DNA of 48,154 bases from the NCBI GenBank assembly GCA_001767695.1, contig MELR01000013.1:132515-180668 (forward strand). The letters run 5' to 3'. The DNA comes from Actinobacteria bacterium RBG_16_68_21. Lineage in GTDB: Bacteria; Actinomycetota; Acidimicrobiia; Spongiisociales; UBA11373. The position numbers and the translations under genes were made by a program. The notes beneath the pieces were generated by a model, which ran no database searches, had not been told where the DNA came from, and worked only from the letters and a program-made list of their open reading frames with translations. This document shows, piece after piece, positions 1-8,476 of this stretch (the stretch's first letter is position 1; each line of letters begins with the position of its first letter).

Positions 1-609
1 GCGATCGCGTCGACCTACGACGGGGTCGCCGCGGCCCGCGAGGAGCGGGGAGAAGAGCCCTGGCGGTGGCCGATCGCCGAGCGTTTCCTCGCCACGATGC
101 AGGTGGAGGGCCTCAGCCGACTGCTCGAGATCGGGGCGGGCGTCGGCTACACCAGCCGCTGGTTCGCCGACCACGGGCTGGAGGTGATGGCCACCGACCT
201 GTCTCCCCAGCAGGTCGAGTTCTGCCGGGCCAAGGGGCTCGAAGCCCGGGTCGCCGACATGTACGACCTGGGGTTCCCTCCCGGATCGTTCGATGCTGCC
301 TGGGCGATGAACTGCATCCACCACGTCGCCGACGCCGACCTCCCTGCGGTCCTGGAAGGCGTGGCAAGGGTGGTGTCACCTGGTGGCCTGGTCTACATCG
401 GAGTGTGGGGCGGCCTGGACCGCCAGGGAGTCCCCGAGGAGGACTTCTATCTTCCGGCCCGCTTCTTTGCCTTTCGATCGGACGCCGCGCTGCGATCAGC
501 GATGGAACGGAGCTTCGTCGTCGAGTGGTTCGAGGTGTTCCAGCCGAACGATGAACCGGACGAGGACGGGCTCCACATGCAGTCGACCCTGCTCCGGGTG
601 CCCGGCTGA
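1..609 (+). CDS. class I SAM-dependent methyltransferase, 5' partial
   Basis: The reading frame is open from base 1, so the N-terminus lies outside the window; the ATG at 97 given in the ORF track is internal. The visible 202 residues carry the Rossmann motif I (LLEIGAGVGYTS), an acidic motif-II residue in MATDLSP, and the later motifs FDAAWAMNCIHHV and VVSPGGLVYIGVW, the order of the Methyltransf_11/25 families. It would transfer a methyl group from SAM to a small molecule or protein in the cytoplasm. The substrate cannot be told. It ends 6 bp before the convergent small membrane protein gene. Confidence 0.85.
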   Translation, partial: AIASTYDGVAAAREERGEEPWRWPIAERFLATMQVEGLSRLLEIGAGVGYTSRWFADHGLEVMATDLSPQQVEFCRAKGLEARVADMYDLGFPPGSFDAAWAMNCIHHVADADLPAVLEGVARVVSPGGLVYIGVWGGLDRQGVPEEDFYLPARFFAFRSDAALRSAMERSFVVEWFEVFQPNDEPDEDGLHMQSTLLRVPG

Positions 610-615
610 CCTCGC

Positions 616-912
616 CTAGAGGGTCCCGCCGACATGGGCTTCGAAGTCGCCGGGATCCTCCGGGCGAGTGGTCGCCCCCCGGTGCCAGCGCGACGATCCC
701 GGCCCGGCGCCGCCGTGGGTGACCGCCCGCGAAGGGATCCACTCCCAGGGAGAGCGCAGCCGCCGCGATCGCCCCCACGTGGCCAGCGCGAGTCCCACGG
801 TGGCGGCGAGCAGGACGAAGCCGACCACGACCCGACTCGTGCCTCGCGACACGGCCAGCCACCACACCCACGCTCCGCCCAGCCCGTACACGACTAGTAG
901 GTAGCGCAGCAT
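616..912 (-). CDS. small two-helix membrane protein, unknown function
   Basis: 98 aa starting at ATG 912 (MLRYLLVVYGLGG). I chose this over the ATG at 939 because a -10-like TACACT on this strand (919-924) ends 6 nt before it, as at other leaderless starts in the window. Two hydrophobic helices (about residues 3-18 and 24-43) are followed by a basic, Trp/Pro/Arg-rich cytoplasmic tail. No family was recognised. It is divergent from the SnoaL-like gene and convergent with the methyltransferase. Confidence 0.6.
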   Translation of the reverse strand: MLRYLLVVYGLGGAWVWWLAVSRGTSRVVVGFVLLAATVGLALATWGRSRRLRSPWEWIPSRAVTHGGAGPGSSRWHRGATTRPEDPGDFEAHVGGTL

Positions 913-918
913 GAGGGA

Positions 919-928
919 AGTGTACGGT
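919..928. promoter_or_regulatory. overlapping divergent -10 elements
   Basis: TACGGT (923-928, + strand) ends 9 nt before ATG 938, and TACACT (919-924 read on the - strand) ends 6 nt before ATG 912. The two hexamers share bases, so the two leaderless promoters probably exclude each other. Inferred from position only. Confidence 0.4.
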
Positions 929-937
929 TGGGTCATC

Positions 938-1321
938 ATGATCGATCATGCAGCAGCTGAGGATTGGCTGGAGCGGTACGTCGCTGCCTGGGTGTCGGGA
1001 GACCCGGGGGACATCGGAACCCTGTTCTCCGCCGACGCCGCCTACCGCTACGAACCGGCAGACGATGCGGTCGTGGGGCGCGACGCCATCGTCGCCTCGT
1101 GGCTCGAGGATCCGGATGCCCCGGGGACGTTCGACGCCGAGTACCACCCCTACGCCATTGAGGGCTCGCGGGTGGTGGCCACCGGGTGGAGTCGCTACTA
1201 CACAGGCCCCGATCGCACCGAGGTCGCCGACGTCTACGACAACTGCTTCATCATGGAGTTCGACGACGACGGGCGGTGCTCCCAGTTCACCGAGTGGTTC
1301 CGGAGACGCCCCAGGTCGTGA
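938..1321 (+). CDS. SnoaL-like / NTF2-fold protein
   Basis: 127 aa. The pattern is typical of the SnoaL/ketosteroid-isomerase-like fold: an N-terminal helix (DWLERYVAAWVSGD), 'LFSADAAYRYEP', 'VGRDAIVASWL', then strands ending in 'MEFDDDGRCSQFTEWF'. Members are small cone-shaped enzymes or binding proteins; the ligand cannot be predicted. Start chosen at ATG 938 (MIDHAAAEDW) because the upstream ATG at 911 adds an unconserved stretch and the -10-like TACGGT ends 9 nt before 938. Confidence 0.75.
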   Translation: MIDHAAAEDWLERYVAAWVSGDPGDIGTLFSADAAYRYEPADDAVVGRDAIVASWLEDPDAPGTFDAEYHPYAIEGSRVVATGWSRYYTGPDRTEVADVYDNCFIMEFDDDGRCSQFTEWFRRRPRS

Positions 1322-1362
1322 TCCGGTCAATCGCCGTTGTGGTGCAGCGCTGCTGACATCCC

Positions 1363-1399
1363 CTCACCTCGCTCTCATCGAGCGCTCATCGGGTCTTCA
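1363..1399 (+). promoter_or_regulatory. phased direct repeats, putative response-regulator operator
   Basis: The tetramer CTCA occurs at 1363, 1374 and 1385, with TTCA at 1396: four units at an exact 11-bp spacing. The two central units are GCTCTCATCGA and GCGCTCATCGG. OmpR-family regulators bind tandem half-sites about one helical turn apart, and the array lies just upstream of the TACGCT -10 (1411-1416) of the response-regulator gene, so autoregulation is the natural inference. Confidence 0.5.
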
Positions 1400-1410
1400 G
1401 GCGGCCGCGG

Positions 1411-1416
1411 TACGCT
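1411..1416 (+). promoter_or_regulatory. -10 element TACGCT of the two-component operon (leaderless)
   Basis: TACGCT ends 7 nt before ATG 1424, where no Shine-Dalgarno sequence is present. Placement fits a leaderless mRNA. Confidence 0.45.
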
Positions 1417-1423
1417 GAACGTC

Positions 1424-2110
1424 ATGAGCGCCAAGGCACGGATACTCGTGGCCGAAGACGACGAGGCCGTTCGCCGGTCGGTGGAGAGAGCTCTCCGCTT
1501 CGAGGAGTACGACGTCGTCACCGCGCCCGACGGGACCGCGGCCCTCGCCGCCATCGCCTGCCACGTTCCCGACGCCATCGTCCTCGACGTGATGATGCCG
1601 GGCCACGACGGCATGGAGGTGTGCCGCCGGGTACGCGCCGCAGGCGACGCCACCCCGATCCTCATGCTCACCGCCCGCCACGAGCTATCCGATCGAGTGG
1701 CCGGCTTGGACGCCGGCGCCGACGACTATCTGGTCAAGCCCTTCGCCCTCGAGGAGCTGCTCGCCCGGGTGCGCGCTCTGCTCCGCAGGAGCCCGGGTGC
1801 CGCCGACGGCGCGGTCCTCCGGGTCGGCGACATGGTACTGGACCCGGCGGCCCGGACGGTCCGGCGCGCCAAGCGCGACATCGCTCTGACCAAGACCGAA
1901 TTCGACCTGCTCGAGCTGCTGATGCTCAACACCGGGATCGTCCTCGGACGCGACGTGATCTACGAGCGCATCTGGGGATTCGACTTCGAGACGACCTCCA
2001 ATTCGCTCGATGTGTACGTCGGCTACCTGCGACGCAAGACCGAGGAACAAGGGGAGCCCCGACTGATCCACACCGTGCGGGGGGTGGGGTACGTGGCGCG
2101 CGAGCAATGA
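1424..2110 (+). CDS. OmpR/MprA-family response regulator
   Basis: 228 aa. The receiver domain (about 6-118) has the acidic pair EDD, phospho-acceptor D55 in VLDVMMPG, the switch Thr in LMLTARH and the conserved Lys in [10 protein letters not shown] winged-helix Trans_reg_C domain follows (about 135-226; [36 protein letters not shown]). It would bind DNA when phosphorylated by the next gene's kinase, with which it overlaps by 4 bp (ATGA). ATG 1424 matches the family N-terminus; the longer ORF start is not conserved. The phased CTCA repeats upstream are the likely own operator. MprA/TcrX-like by sequence; signal unknown. Confidence 0.93.
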   Translation: MSAKARILVAEDDEAVRRSVERALRFEEYDVVTAPDGTAALAAIACHVPDAIVLDVMMPGHDGMEVCRRVRAAGDATPILMLTARHELSDRVAGLDAGADDYLVKPFALEELLARVRALLRRSPGAADGAVLRVGDMVLDPAARTVRRAKRDIALTKTEFDLLELLMLNTGIVLGRDVIYERIWGFDFETTSNSLDVYVGYLRRKTEEQGEPRLIHTVRGVGYVAREQ

Positions 2111-3468
2111 CGCTGCGCACCAGGCTGGCGATCTTCGTGGCGGTGGCGGTCGCCATCGCCATCGCCGGCGCCTCCTACCTGTCGTACACGGTCGCCCGAA
2201 CCCAAGTGCGTGGCGAGGTGGACGACGCGCTGCGCGATCGGGGCATCACCCTGGGCCCCATCAGCGACATTCAGGGTCGGTACGGACGGGGAGCCGGCCA
2301 GGGCGCGGCGGCCGACCCCGATGACGACTTCATCAGGGACGACGCGATCGTGCAGTTCCTCACCCCCGAGGGCATCATCCAACTGGGTAGGGCCGCGGTC
2401 GTGCTCCCCGTGGCCGATCAGGACGTTGCGGTGCTCTCCGGGACGACCACCAGCGTCCTGCGCGACATCACCGTCGACGACATCCACTACCGGATGCTCA
2501 CCAGGGCGGTCGCCCCGGGTATCGCCCTCCAGGTGGCCCGGGATCTCTCCGAGGCAGACGCGGTTCTCGCCGGAATGCGGCTTCGCCTGCTCCTCTTCGG
2601 CGGGTTCGGGGTGGCACTCGCCGCCGCCGCAGGCTGGTGGGTGGCGAGGCGATCGATGCGGCCGGTGGCGGCGCTGACTCTCGCTGCCGAACACGTCGCC
2701 GAGACCCACGAGCTCGACGCGGCGATTCCCGTCGACCGCACCGACGAGATCGGGCGCCTCGCCACGGCCTTCAACGACATGCTGGGAGCGCTCGAGGAGG
2801 CGCGCGCCAGCCAGCGCCGCCTGGTGGCCGATGCCTCCCACGAGTTGCGCACCCCGCTCACCAGCCTGCGCACCAACGTCGAGCTGCTCACCCGCAAGGG
2901 GGGAGTCCCGGTGGAAGAGCGGCCGGCTCTGCTCGCCGACGTCTCCACCGAACTCAACGAACTGACCCACATCGTCGAGGAGCTGGTCGACCTGTCGACG
3001 CTGGGACGGGAGCAGGAGGCCCCGGTCTCCATGGATCTCGCCGACGTGGTGGACCGGGTCGTGGCTCGCTCCGGACGTCGCGGAGATGTCTCCATCGTCG
3101 CCGATGTTGAACCGACGCCGCTCGAGGGACCTCCCACGGCGATCGCCCGGGCGGTGTCCAATCTGGTGGACAACGCAGTCAAGTGGGGGGCGGGCGGCGG
3201 CACGATCGAGGTGACCCTGCAGGATCGAACGCTGACCGTCCGGGACCATGGGCCGGGAATCGACCCGGATGACATCCCCCACGTCTTCGAGCGGTTTTAC
3301 CGGTCGCCCCGAGCGCGATCGATGCCGGGCAGCGGCCTGGGGCTGTCGATCGTCGCCGCCATCGTCGCCGACCTCGGGGGAAGCGTCTTCGCCGGGGCGG
3401 CCGACGGCGGAGGGGCCGCCGTCGGATTCACCCTGCCACCGCAGGGAACCCGGGCCGAGCTCTCGTAG
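2107..3468 (+). CDS. sensor histidine kinase, MprB-like
   Basis: 453 aa. N-terminal membrane helix (about 7-27), extracytoplasmic sensor segment, second helix (about 158-180), HAMP linker (about 182-235), then HisKA with phospho-acceptor H245 in [14 protein letters not shown]. The HATPase_c part has the N box (NLVDNAVKW), G1 (DHGPGIDP), F box (FERFYR) and G2 (GSGLGLSIV). Complete and apparently functional. Start ATG 2107 overlaps the regulator's stop codon, so the pair is translationally coupled. The sensor region has no recognised ligand-binding fold; an envelope-stress role by analogy with MprAB is only inference. Confidence 0.93.
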   Translation: MTLRTRLAIFVAVAVAIAIAGASYLSYTVARTQVRGEVDDALRDRGITLGPISDIQGRYGRGAGQGAAADPDDDFIRDDAIVQFLTPEGIIQLGRAAVVLPVADQDVAVLSGTTTSVLRDITVDDIHYRMLTRAVAPGIALQVARDLSEADAVLAGMRLRLLLFGGFGVALAAAAGWWVARRSMRPVAALTLAAEHVAETHELDAAIPVDRTDEIGRLATAFNDMLGALEEARASQRRLVADASHELRTPLTSLRTNVELLTRKGGVPVEERPALLADVSTELNELTHIVEELVDLSTLGREQEAPVSMDLADVVDRVVARSGRRGDVSIVADVEPTPLEGPPTAIARAVSNLVDNAVKWGAGGGTIEVTLQDRTLTVRDHGPGIDPDDIPHVFERFYRSPRARSMPGSGLGLSIVAAIVADLGGSVFAGAADGGGAAVGFTLPPQGTRAELS

Positions 3469-3484
3469 TCTCACGACCGTGAGA
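3466..3484 (+). promoter_or_regulatory. -10 TAGTCT plus inverted repeat over the SGNH start codon
   Basis: TAGTCT (3466-3471) ends 7 nt before GTG 3479 and incorporates the kinase gene's TAG stop. TCTCAC (3469-3474) and GTGAGA (3479-3484) form a perfect 6-bp inverted repeat with loop GACC, so the GTG start codon is one arm. Either a DNA operator or an RNA hairpin on read-through transcripts. Confidence 0.4.
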
Positions 3485-5110
3485 GTCCTGCGTCCGCTGT
3501 TGGCGATTGTCGTGCTCACCTCTGCCCTCGGGATGCTCGCCCCCGTCGCCGCTGCCGACGACGAGCCGATCAGGGTGAGACCGGTGATCACCTGGAGCAC
3601 CGACGACCGCTTCGGGATCGACTCCGACGGCGACGGCAGGATCGACATGCCGAATACGATGGAGTACGTCCACAACCGCCGCTCACCATGCCCCGGATCC
3701 TGCCCGCCACCGCTGCTGGCGGTGCATCTCGAGGCCGGTCTCTCGGGTGCCAACAGCTCCGCCCTCGGGGAGCTGCCCATCCTCACCTACCGCTGGATCG
3801 TGTCGGGGGAAGACCTGGGCGCCACGCTCAGCTACGTACGCACCGCCCCGCACCTGGACGTCTCCCTGGGGGAGGGTGACTACACGGTGGAGATGCGCCT
3901 GCTGATCAGGCTCCCCTGGGGGACACTCACCTCCCGGACCGTGGCCGGCATCACCGTGGAGGATCTCCTGGTGGTGGCGATCGGGGACTCCTACGCCTCC
4001 GGCGAGGGGAATCCGGAGCTGCGACGTGACGCGAGCCGCTCGGCGCTCTGGGCACAGGGAGCATCGGCGGACGCCGACGCGTCCAGCGCCGCCGCTCATC
4101 GATCCACCGTCGCCTGGCCCGCTCGGGCGGCGCTGGCGCTCGAGTCGCGCGACCGCCACTCCTCGGTGACGTTCATCTCCGCCGCCGCCACCGGCGCCCG
4201 AATCGACGCCGGCATCCTCGCCCCGCAGACTGCGGAGCTCCCGCGGGCGCAACTCGACGCGGTCCGCGCCCTGGTGGGCGAGCGCACCATCGACGTCCTG
4301 TTGGTCCAGGTGGGAGGCAACGATATCGGCTTCTCCCGGGTGGTCCGGGGGCTGGTCGAGGCCGATCCGCTCTTCGATCCGATCTGTTACGAACGCGAGA
4401 TCGCCAACGTCTTCGATGCGGTCCACGACGGCGACTGGACGCGCGGGGTGGCGGTCACCTTCGATCTGCCCTTCGACTGGGGCTGCCGGGTGGCGCCCAC
4501 CGACGGGCCGCAGTATCCGGGACTGAACGGTCTGCCGGCCGCCTTCGACCGCGTCGCTGCCGCCCTCGACTCGCTGGACATCTCCCGGGTGCTCCTGGTC
4601 GCCTACCCGGACCCCACCGGATCGGACTCGACGGGGACGACCTGCCGGGAGATAGTCGGAGACGCCACCCCGCCTTTCGGCTTCCACGAGATAGACGAAT
4701 CCGAACAGGAAGCCGCCGTCAGCCGGGTGCTGGAGCCGTTGAACCGGACGCTCGCGCGGAGCGCTCTTGACCACGGCTGGGGCTTCGTGGGCGGTATCGC
4801 CGAGGCGTTCGCCGCGGGACACGGCTACTGCGCCCCTTGGCCGGATTACGGCTACCCGGCTGACGCCACCGACGCCGAGCTGTTGCGCGGCCCGCTCGCC
4901 TTCCCCGATGCCTGGTATCGCAACCCGGGGCGCTATTCGGGGGCAGTCCTGGTGGGAGGCAGCAAGGTCACCTGGTACCGCACCGCCGAGCAGTCCGCCG
5001 CCCTCCAGGGACCGGCGGCGCCCCACGCCACCAGCGGGACCCTCCACCCCAACGAGATCGGTCATGCCTTCATCGCATTCCGGGTTCTCCAAGCACTCCT
5101 CGGTGACTAG
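3479..5110 (+). CDS. secreted SGNH/GDSL-family hydrolase
   Basis: 543 aa from GTG 3479, chosen because it gives a proper signal peptide (basic VRVLR, hydrophobic core LLAIVVLTSALGML, Ala-rich cleavage region APVAAAD). After an N-terminal domain with a DSDGDGRID calcium-loop-like motif comes the SGNH hydrolase: nucleophile S171 in GDSYASGEGN, block III Asn in VGGNDIGF and catalytic H523 in LHPNEIGHAF. These enzymes are exported lipases or esterases; the ester substrate is not predictable. Several Cys suggest disulphides outside the cell. It starts 10 bp after the kinase gene, so regulation by the two-component pair is plausible. Confidence 0.85.
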   Translation: MRVLRPLLAIVVLTSALGMLAPVAAADDEPIRVRPVITWSTDDRFGIDSDGDGRIDMPNTMEYVHNRRSPCPGSCPPPLLAVHLEAGLSGANSSALGELPILTYRWIVSGEDLGATLSYVRTAPHLDVSLGEGDYTVEMRLLIRLPWGTLTSRTVAGITVEDLLVVAIGDSYASGEGNPELRRDASRSALWAQGASADADASSAAAHRSTVAWPARAALALESRDRHSSVTFISAAATGARIDAGILAPQTAELPRAQLDAVRALVGERTIDVLLVQVGGNDIGFSRVVRGLVEADPLFDPICYEREIANVFDAVHDGDWTRGVAVTFDLPFDWGCRVAPTDGPQYPGLNGLPAAFDRVAAALDSLDISRVLLVAYPDPTGSDSTGTTCREIVGDATPPFGFHEIDESEQEAAVSRVLEPLNRTLARSALDHGWGFVGGIAEAFAAGHGYCAPWPDYGYPADATDAELLRGPLAFPDAWYRNPGRYSGAVLVGGSKVTWYRTAEQSAALQGPAAPHATSGTLHPNEIGHAFIAFRVLQALLGD

Positions 5111-5159
5111 TGCGTGCGTCCCGGCGGCAATGACACCACTGCTACTTACGACAAACACG

Positions 5160-5165
5160 TAGAGT
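5160..5165 (+). promoter_or_regulatory. possible -10 TAGAGT for the following gene
   Basis: TAGAGT lies 46 nt before GTG 5212, which has its own SD-like GAGAGG. This would give a leadered transcript. Weak, positional evidence only. Confidence 0.25.
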
Positions 5166-5211
5166 GGTCGTGGGTCACCTCAGGTGGTCACAAGCAGGCT
5201 GAGAGGCTCTA

Positions 5212-5850
5212 GTGCAGCGCATCCCCAGCGGCGTCGGCCGCACCGTGTTCATCGCCCTACTCGCCGGAGGGATATTCGGGGCATTCCTCCTGGTGACCCC
5301 GAAGCTCGCCGCCACCCGGCCGAGCGTCCCCGCCGCATCCATCGTCGGCGATGAAGCGATCGAGTCGTCCGCCACCACCATCCCCGCGGCGACGACCACG
5401 ACGAGCGCCCCGACATCGACCACCAGCACCACCGTTACCTCTCCGGCGGTCGCTGCGCCCGGAGCGGCCGGCGAGCCCGTCGTCGATGAGTGGGGGCCGA
5501 TGACTCCCGAGCAAGGGTACGACGGGACGGTGCAGCTCTCGGTCTACCTGGAGGGCCCGCTCGGCGGCAAGGAGTTCTCCGTGGTCAGCGACCTCGACAC
5601 CGTGCTGTGGCGACTCCACGTCACCAACACCACGGATCAGGAGCTCTGGGGAGTGTTCGCCTGGCTGGAGCGGGCTGGTCGCGCCCCATGCGACAATCAT
5701 CATCTGCTTCCCCACGGCGAGACCGACTGCTGGATCACCACGATCGCCTATGCCGATGACACGGCCGCCGTGGCCTGGGTCGACGCCTGGACCACCACCC
5801 GCCGCGTCACCGACAAGGTCGTCTTCCCCTACCAGGTGCTCCCGACCTGA
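5212..5850 (+). CDS. membrane-anchored extracytoplasmic protein with Thr/Ser linker
   Basis: 212 aa from GTG 5212 behind GAGAGG. One N-terminal hydrophobic helix (about 10-28, FIALLAGGIFGAFLLV) acts as anchor or uncleaved signal. Residues about 48-80 are a low-complexity linker of Ala, Thr, Ser and Pro typical of exposed actinobacterial stalks. The C-terminal domain (about 95-212) has a beta-rich look, with two Cys (CDNHHLLPHGETDC) probably disulphide-bonded. It resembles DUF11/CARDB-like 'protein interaction with solvent' domains only in style; no family is claimed. Confidence 0.65.
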   Translation: MQRIPSGVGRTVFIALLAGGIFGAFLLVTPKLAATRPSVPAASIVGDEAIESSATTIPAATTTTSAPTSTTSTTVTSPAVAAPGAAGEPVVDEWGPMTPEQGYDGTVQLSVYLEGPLGGKEFSVVSDLDTVLWRLHVTNTTDQELWGVFAWLERAGRAPCDNHHLLPHGETDCWITTIAYADDTAAVAWVDAWTTTRRVTDKVVFPYQVLPT

Positions 5851-5876
5851 TCCGGGGCGGCCCCGGCGATGGTTGT

Positions 5877-5882
5877 TACCCT
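5877..5882 (+). promoter_or_regulatory. -10 element TACCCT (leaderless aminotransferase)
   Basis: TACCCT ends 8 nt before ATG 5891 and no SD is present. The same hexamer occurs before the LON-leader ORF, pafB and the GNAT gene. Confidence 0.45.
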
Positions 5883-5890
5883 GCGCGCCG

Positions 5891-7123
5891 ATGCCGTCGC
5901 TAGACGTCCAGCTTCTCCGGGGGCGCTTTCCCGCTCTCGCTCGGGAGACCTCGGGACGCGCCACTGCCTTCCTCGACGGCCCCGGCGGCACTCAGGCCCC
6001 CGATTCCGTGATCGCCGCCGTGGGCGGCTATCTGGGGCGCGGCAACAGCAATCTGGGGGGAGCGTTCGATACCAGCCGGGAGGCAGATGAGGTCGAGGCC
6101 GCCGCTCGCAATGCCGTCGCCGATCTGATCGGGAGCGATCCGCACGAGGTGGTCTTCGGCCAGAACATGACCAGCCTCACCTTCTCCATGAGCCGGGCGC
6201 TGGCCCGCGAGTGGGGACCGGGAGACGGCGTCGTGGTTACCTCCCTGGACCACGACGCCAACGTCTCGCCGTGGCGCATGGCCGCCGCCGACCGGGGTGC
6301 CCGGGTCGAGGTCGTCGGCATCGATCCCGACGATACGACCCTGGATCTGGCGGCACTGGAGCGCGCCCTCTCCGGCCGTCCCCGACTGGTGGCAGTGACC
6401 GCTGCCTCGAACGCCGTGGGGACGGTCACGCCGTTGGCCGACATCGTGGCCATGGCCCATGCCGCCGGCGCCCTGGTGTACGTGGATGCCGTGCACCACT
6501 CCGCCCATCGGCTGACGGACGTTCACGCCCTCGGCGCCGACTTCCTGGCGGCCAGCGCCTACAAGTTCTTCGGCCCCCACACCGGACTGCTCTACGGGAA
6601 GGCCGAACATCTCGAGCGCCTCACCGCCTACAAGGTTCGGCCGGCCCCGGAAAAGGGGCCGGGGAAGTGGGAGACGGGCACCCAGTCGTTCGAGTCTCTC
6701 GCCGGAGTGACCGCGGCGGTCGACTACCTGGCATCCCTGGGAAAGGGCAGCGATCGACGGGCCCGGCTCGGGGACGCCTTCAGTCGGATCAGGGAGCACG
6801 AAGAGGGGTTGTCCCTGCGATTCCTGCGAGGGCTGAGTGAGCTGCCCGCCGTCAGGGTGTTCGGCATCACCTCACCCCACCGGCTGGACGAGCGGGTGGC
6901 GACGTTCGCGATTGCAGTAGGGGAGGTCGCGCCCCGGGAGGTGGCGGCACGCCTCGGGTCGGAGGGCGTCCTGGTCTGGGACGGTCACTACTACGCGGTG
7001 GCGGTCATGGAGGCGCTCGGAGTGCTCGACCGCGGAGGCCTCGTCAGGATCGGGTTCGTCCACTACAACACCGAGTCGGAGGTGGACCGCACCCTGGACC
7101 TACTCGAACAGATCACCGGTTGA
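5891..7123 (+). CDS. class V aminotransferase, cysteine-desulfurase-like
   Basis: 410 aa, PLP-dependent fold type I. Signs: N-terminal FLDGPGGTQAP, the Asn/Thr-rich phosphate region FGQNMTSLTFSMSRA, the PLP-ring Asp in YVDAVHHSAH and the Schiff-base lysine K225 in SAYKFFGPHTG. The DGPGGTQ start places it in the cysteine-desulfurase-like subgroup typified by Vibrio VC1184, not in SufS/IscS proper; the reaction may be desulfuration or another beta/gamma-elimination. The ORF-track start at 5750 runs back through the previous gene; ATG 5891 follows a TACCCT -10 by 8 nt. Its last 24 bp overlap the convergent MFS gene. Confidence 0.85.
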   Translation: MPSLDVQLLRGRFPALARETSGRATAFLDGPGGTQAPDSVIAAVGGYLGRGNSNLGGAFDTSREADEVEAAARNAVADLIGSDPHEVVFGQNMTSLTFSMSRALAREWGPGDGVVVTSLDHDANVSPWRMAAADRGARVEVVGIDPDDTTLDLAALERALSGRPRLVAVTAASNAVGTVTPLADIVAMAHAAGALVYVDAVHHSAHRLTDVHALGADFLAASAYKFFGPHTGLLYGKAEHLERLTAYKVRPAPEKGPGKWETGTQSFESLAGVTAAVDYLASLGKGSDRRARLGDAFSRIREHEEGLSLRFLRGLSELPAVRVFGITSPHRLDERVATFAIAVGEVAPREVAARLGSEGVLVWDGHYYAVAVMEALGVLDRGGLVRIGFVHYNTESEVDRTLDLLEQITG

Positions 7124-8356
7124 AGCCGGGGGAGCCGACGCCACCGCGAGAGCTCCCACCCGCCAGAGGGGTCCGAGTATCAACAGCGTGGCGACCGCGG
7201 CGATCGCCACGCCGCCGCCGATGAAGAGCGGCCTCAGCCCGACGGTCTCACCGATCCAGCCGCCGAGTGCCGCTCCAGCAGGAATCCCGCCCCAGGCGAT
7301 GGTGCGCGACGCGGAGACCACCCGTCCCAGGCGGTCCGGAGGCGTGAGGCGCTGGCGCAGGGTCACGAAGGCCACCTGATTCAGAGACACGCCGGCCATC
7401 GCCAGCCCGAAGGGGAATACCGCCGACCACGACGGAGCGAGCCCCGCCCCGATGGCTCCCGCTCCGAACAGCAGACCGCCGGCGATCACGCTTCGTCCCA
7501 GGCCCAGCATCCGGATCATGCGCGGGGCGAAAGCCACTCCTGCCGCCCCGATGAGCGAGAAGCCGGCGAAGAAATACCCCAGCGAGGCATCACTGGTGAT
7601 CCCCAGCTCCGTCGAGGCGTACAACGTCATCACCGCCGCCAACGGGGCGAACGCGAAGTTGGTGAGGGCGGCGGCGATCGTCCCCCAGCGCACTGCGGGA
7701 ATCGCCCACAGCGTGGTGAGACCGGTGCGCAGGGCGGGCCACACCCGCTGGAGCTCGCCCCGCTCCCGGGGACGGATCTCGCGCACCAGCATCAGGCCGG
7801 CTATCGACACCAGATAGGTGGCGCCGTCGAAGGCAAACGCCCCGGCGATTCCGCCTCCCCAGGCGAGCACGATTCCACCGAGGACGAATCCGAGCGTCTG
7901 GGCGAGATTGCGGCCCACCGAGAGCCGGCTGTTGGCAATGACCAGAAGATCGTCGGTGAGAAGGGCCGGGGCGTAGCTCTCCAACCCGGCGTCGAACACC
8001 GTCCCCATCGATCCGACGAGGAAGGCGACCGCGAACGCCATCCATGCCGTGCCCGCATCCATCACGACCGCGATGGCCAGCAGGCCAAGGGCGGTCGCTC
8101 TGACCAGCTCCGCCGCCACCAGGGCGCGCCGGATGCGGACCCGGTCGAGCAATACTCCGGCCACGAACCCGAAGAGGAGCACGGCCACCGTTTCCGAGAC
8201 CGCGAGGAGCCCCAGTTGTGCGGCCGATCCGGTGATGTCACGCACGAAGACCGGCAAGGCGAAGAAGAACGCCAGGTAGTCGCCGAGGAGAGACAGGGTC
8301 TGCCCGCCGACCAGGGGCCAGAGGTTCCGCCGCGGATCGACCGGGGAGGATGCCAT
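7100..8356 (-). CDS. MFS transporter (MFS_3/EntS-like exporter)
   Basis: 418 aa with about 12 hydrophobic helices and the MFS motif A variant GFVAGVLLDRVRIRRAL between helices 2 and 3. A second half-repeat begins near residue 215 (WGTIAAALTNFAF). The organisation matches the MFS_3 group of proton-driven exporters for siderophores or drugs; substrate unknown. The start MASSPVDPRRNLWPL is preceded on this strand by TATCGT (8365-8370), 8 nt away, fitting a leaderless transcript. Convergent with and overlapping the aminotransferase 3' end. Confidence 0.85.
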   Translation of the reverse strand: MASSPVDPRRNLWPLVGGQTLSLLGDYLAFFFALPVFVRDITGSAAQLGLLAVSETVAVLLFGFVAGVLLDRVRIRRALVAAELVRATALGLLAIAVVMDAGTAWMAFAVAFLVGSMGTVFDAGLESYAPALLTDDLLVIANSRLSVGRNLAQTLGFVLGGIVLAWGGGIAGAFAFDGATYLVSIAGLMLVREIRPRERGELQRVWPALRTGLTTLWAIPAVRWGTIAAALTNFAFAPLAAVMTLYASTELGITSDASLGYFFAGFSLIGAAGVAFAPRMIRMLGLGRSVIAGGLLFGAGAIGAGLAPSWSAVFPFGLAMAGVSLNQVAFVTLRQRLTPPDRLGRVVSASRTIAWGGIPAGAALGGWIGETVGLRPLFIGGGVAIAAVATLLILGPLWRVGALAVASAPPASTGDLFE

Positions 8357-8364
8357 GAGGGTTC

Positions 8365-8370
8365 ACGATA
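8365..8370 (-). promoter_or_regulatory. -10 element TATCGT of the MFS gene
   Basis: Read on the - strand, TATCGT ends 8 nt before the ATG at 8356. Divergent from the TACCCT promoter at 8408. Confidence 0.4.
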
Positions 8371-8407
8371 ACGGTGGGCACCGCGGCCGCCTCGGAACCT
8401 GCACGGT

Positions 8408-8413
8408 TACCCT
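8408..8413 (+). promoter_or_regulatory. -10 element TACCCT of the LON-domain/holin operon
   Basis: TACCCT ends 6 nt before ATG 8420, the start of the 18-codon leader ORF, and not near the LON-domain gene's own start (8473). This makes the leader ORF the first translated frame of a leaderless mRNA. Confidence 0.45.
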
Positions 8414-8419
8414 GCCGCC

Positions 8420-8476
8420 ATGGGCGATGGACACCCCGGCGCTTCGTTCCCGCGACCTGCCGGGGCCGCACAATGA
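8420..8476 (+). CDS. 18-aa leader peptide coupled to the LON-domain gene
   Basis: ATG 8420 opens MGDGHPGASFPRPAGAAQ and stops at TGA 8474-8476, which overlaps the ATG (8473) of the next gene as ATGA. The TACCCT promoter lies 6 nt upstream, as for leaderless genes here. The downstream gene has no evident SD, so its translation probably depends on ribosomes finishing this leader. The peptide has no recognised motif. Too short for the ORF track; inferred from promoter spacing and the overlap. Confidence 0.45.
   Translation: MGDGHPGASFPRPAGAAQ

Noticed and set aside
113-1330. 405-aa reverse ORF
   Set aside because: Antisense to the methyltransferase and SnoaL genes, Arg/Pro/Gly-rich without any family pattern; a typical high-GC shadow.
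2023-3786. 587-aa reverse ORF over the histidine kinase
   Set aside because: Composition is that of a frame shadow, and the kinase frame is intact with all motifs.
5172-5195. Inverted-repeat-like GTCACCTCAGGTGGTCAC before the 5212 gene
   Set aside because: Only CACC/GGTG pairs perfectly; the outer bases do not match.
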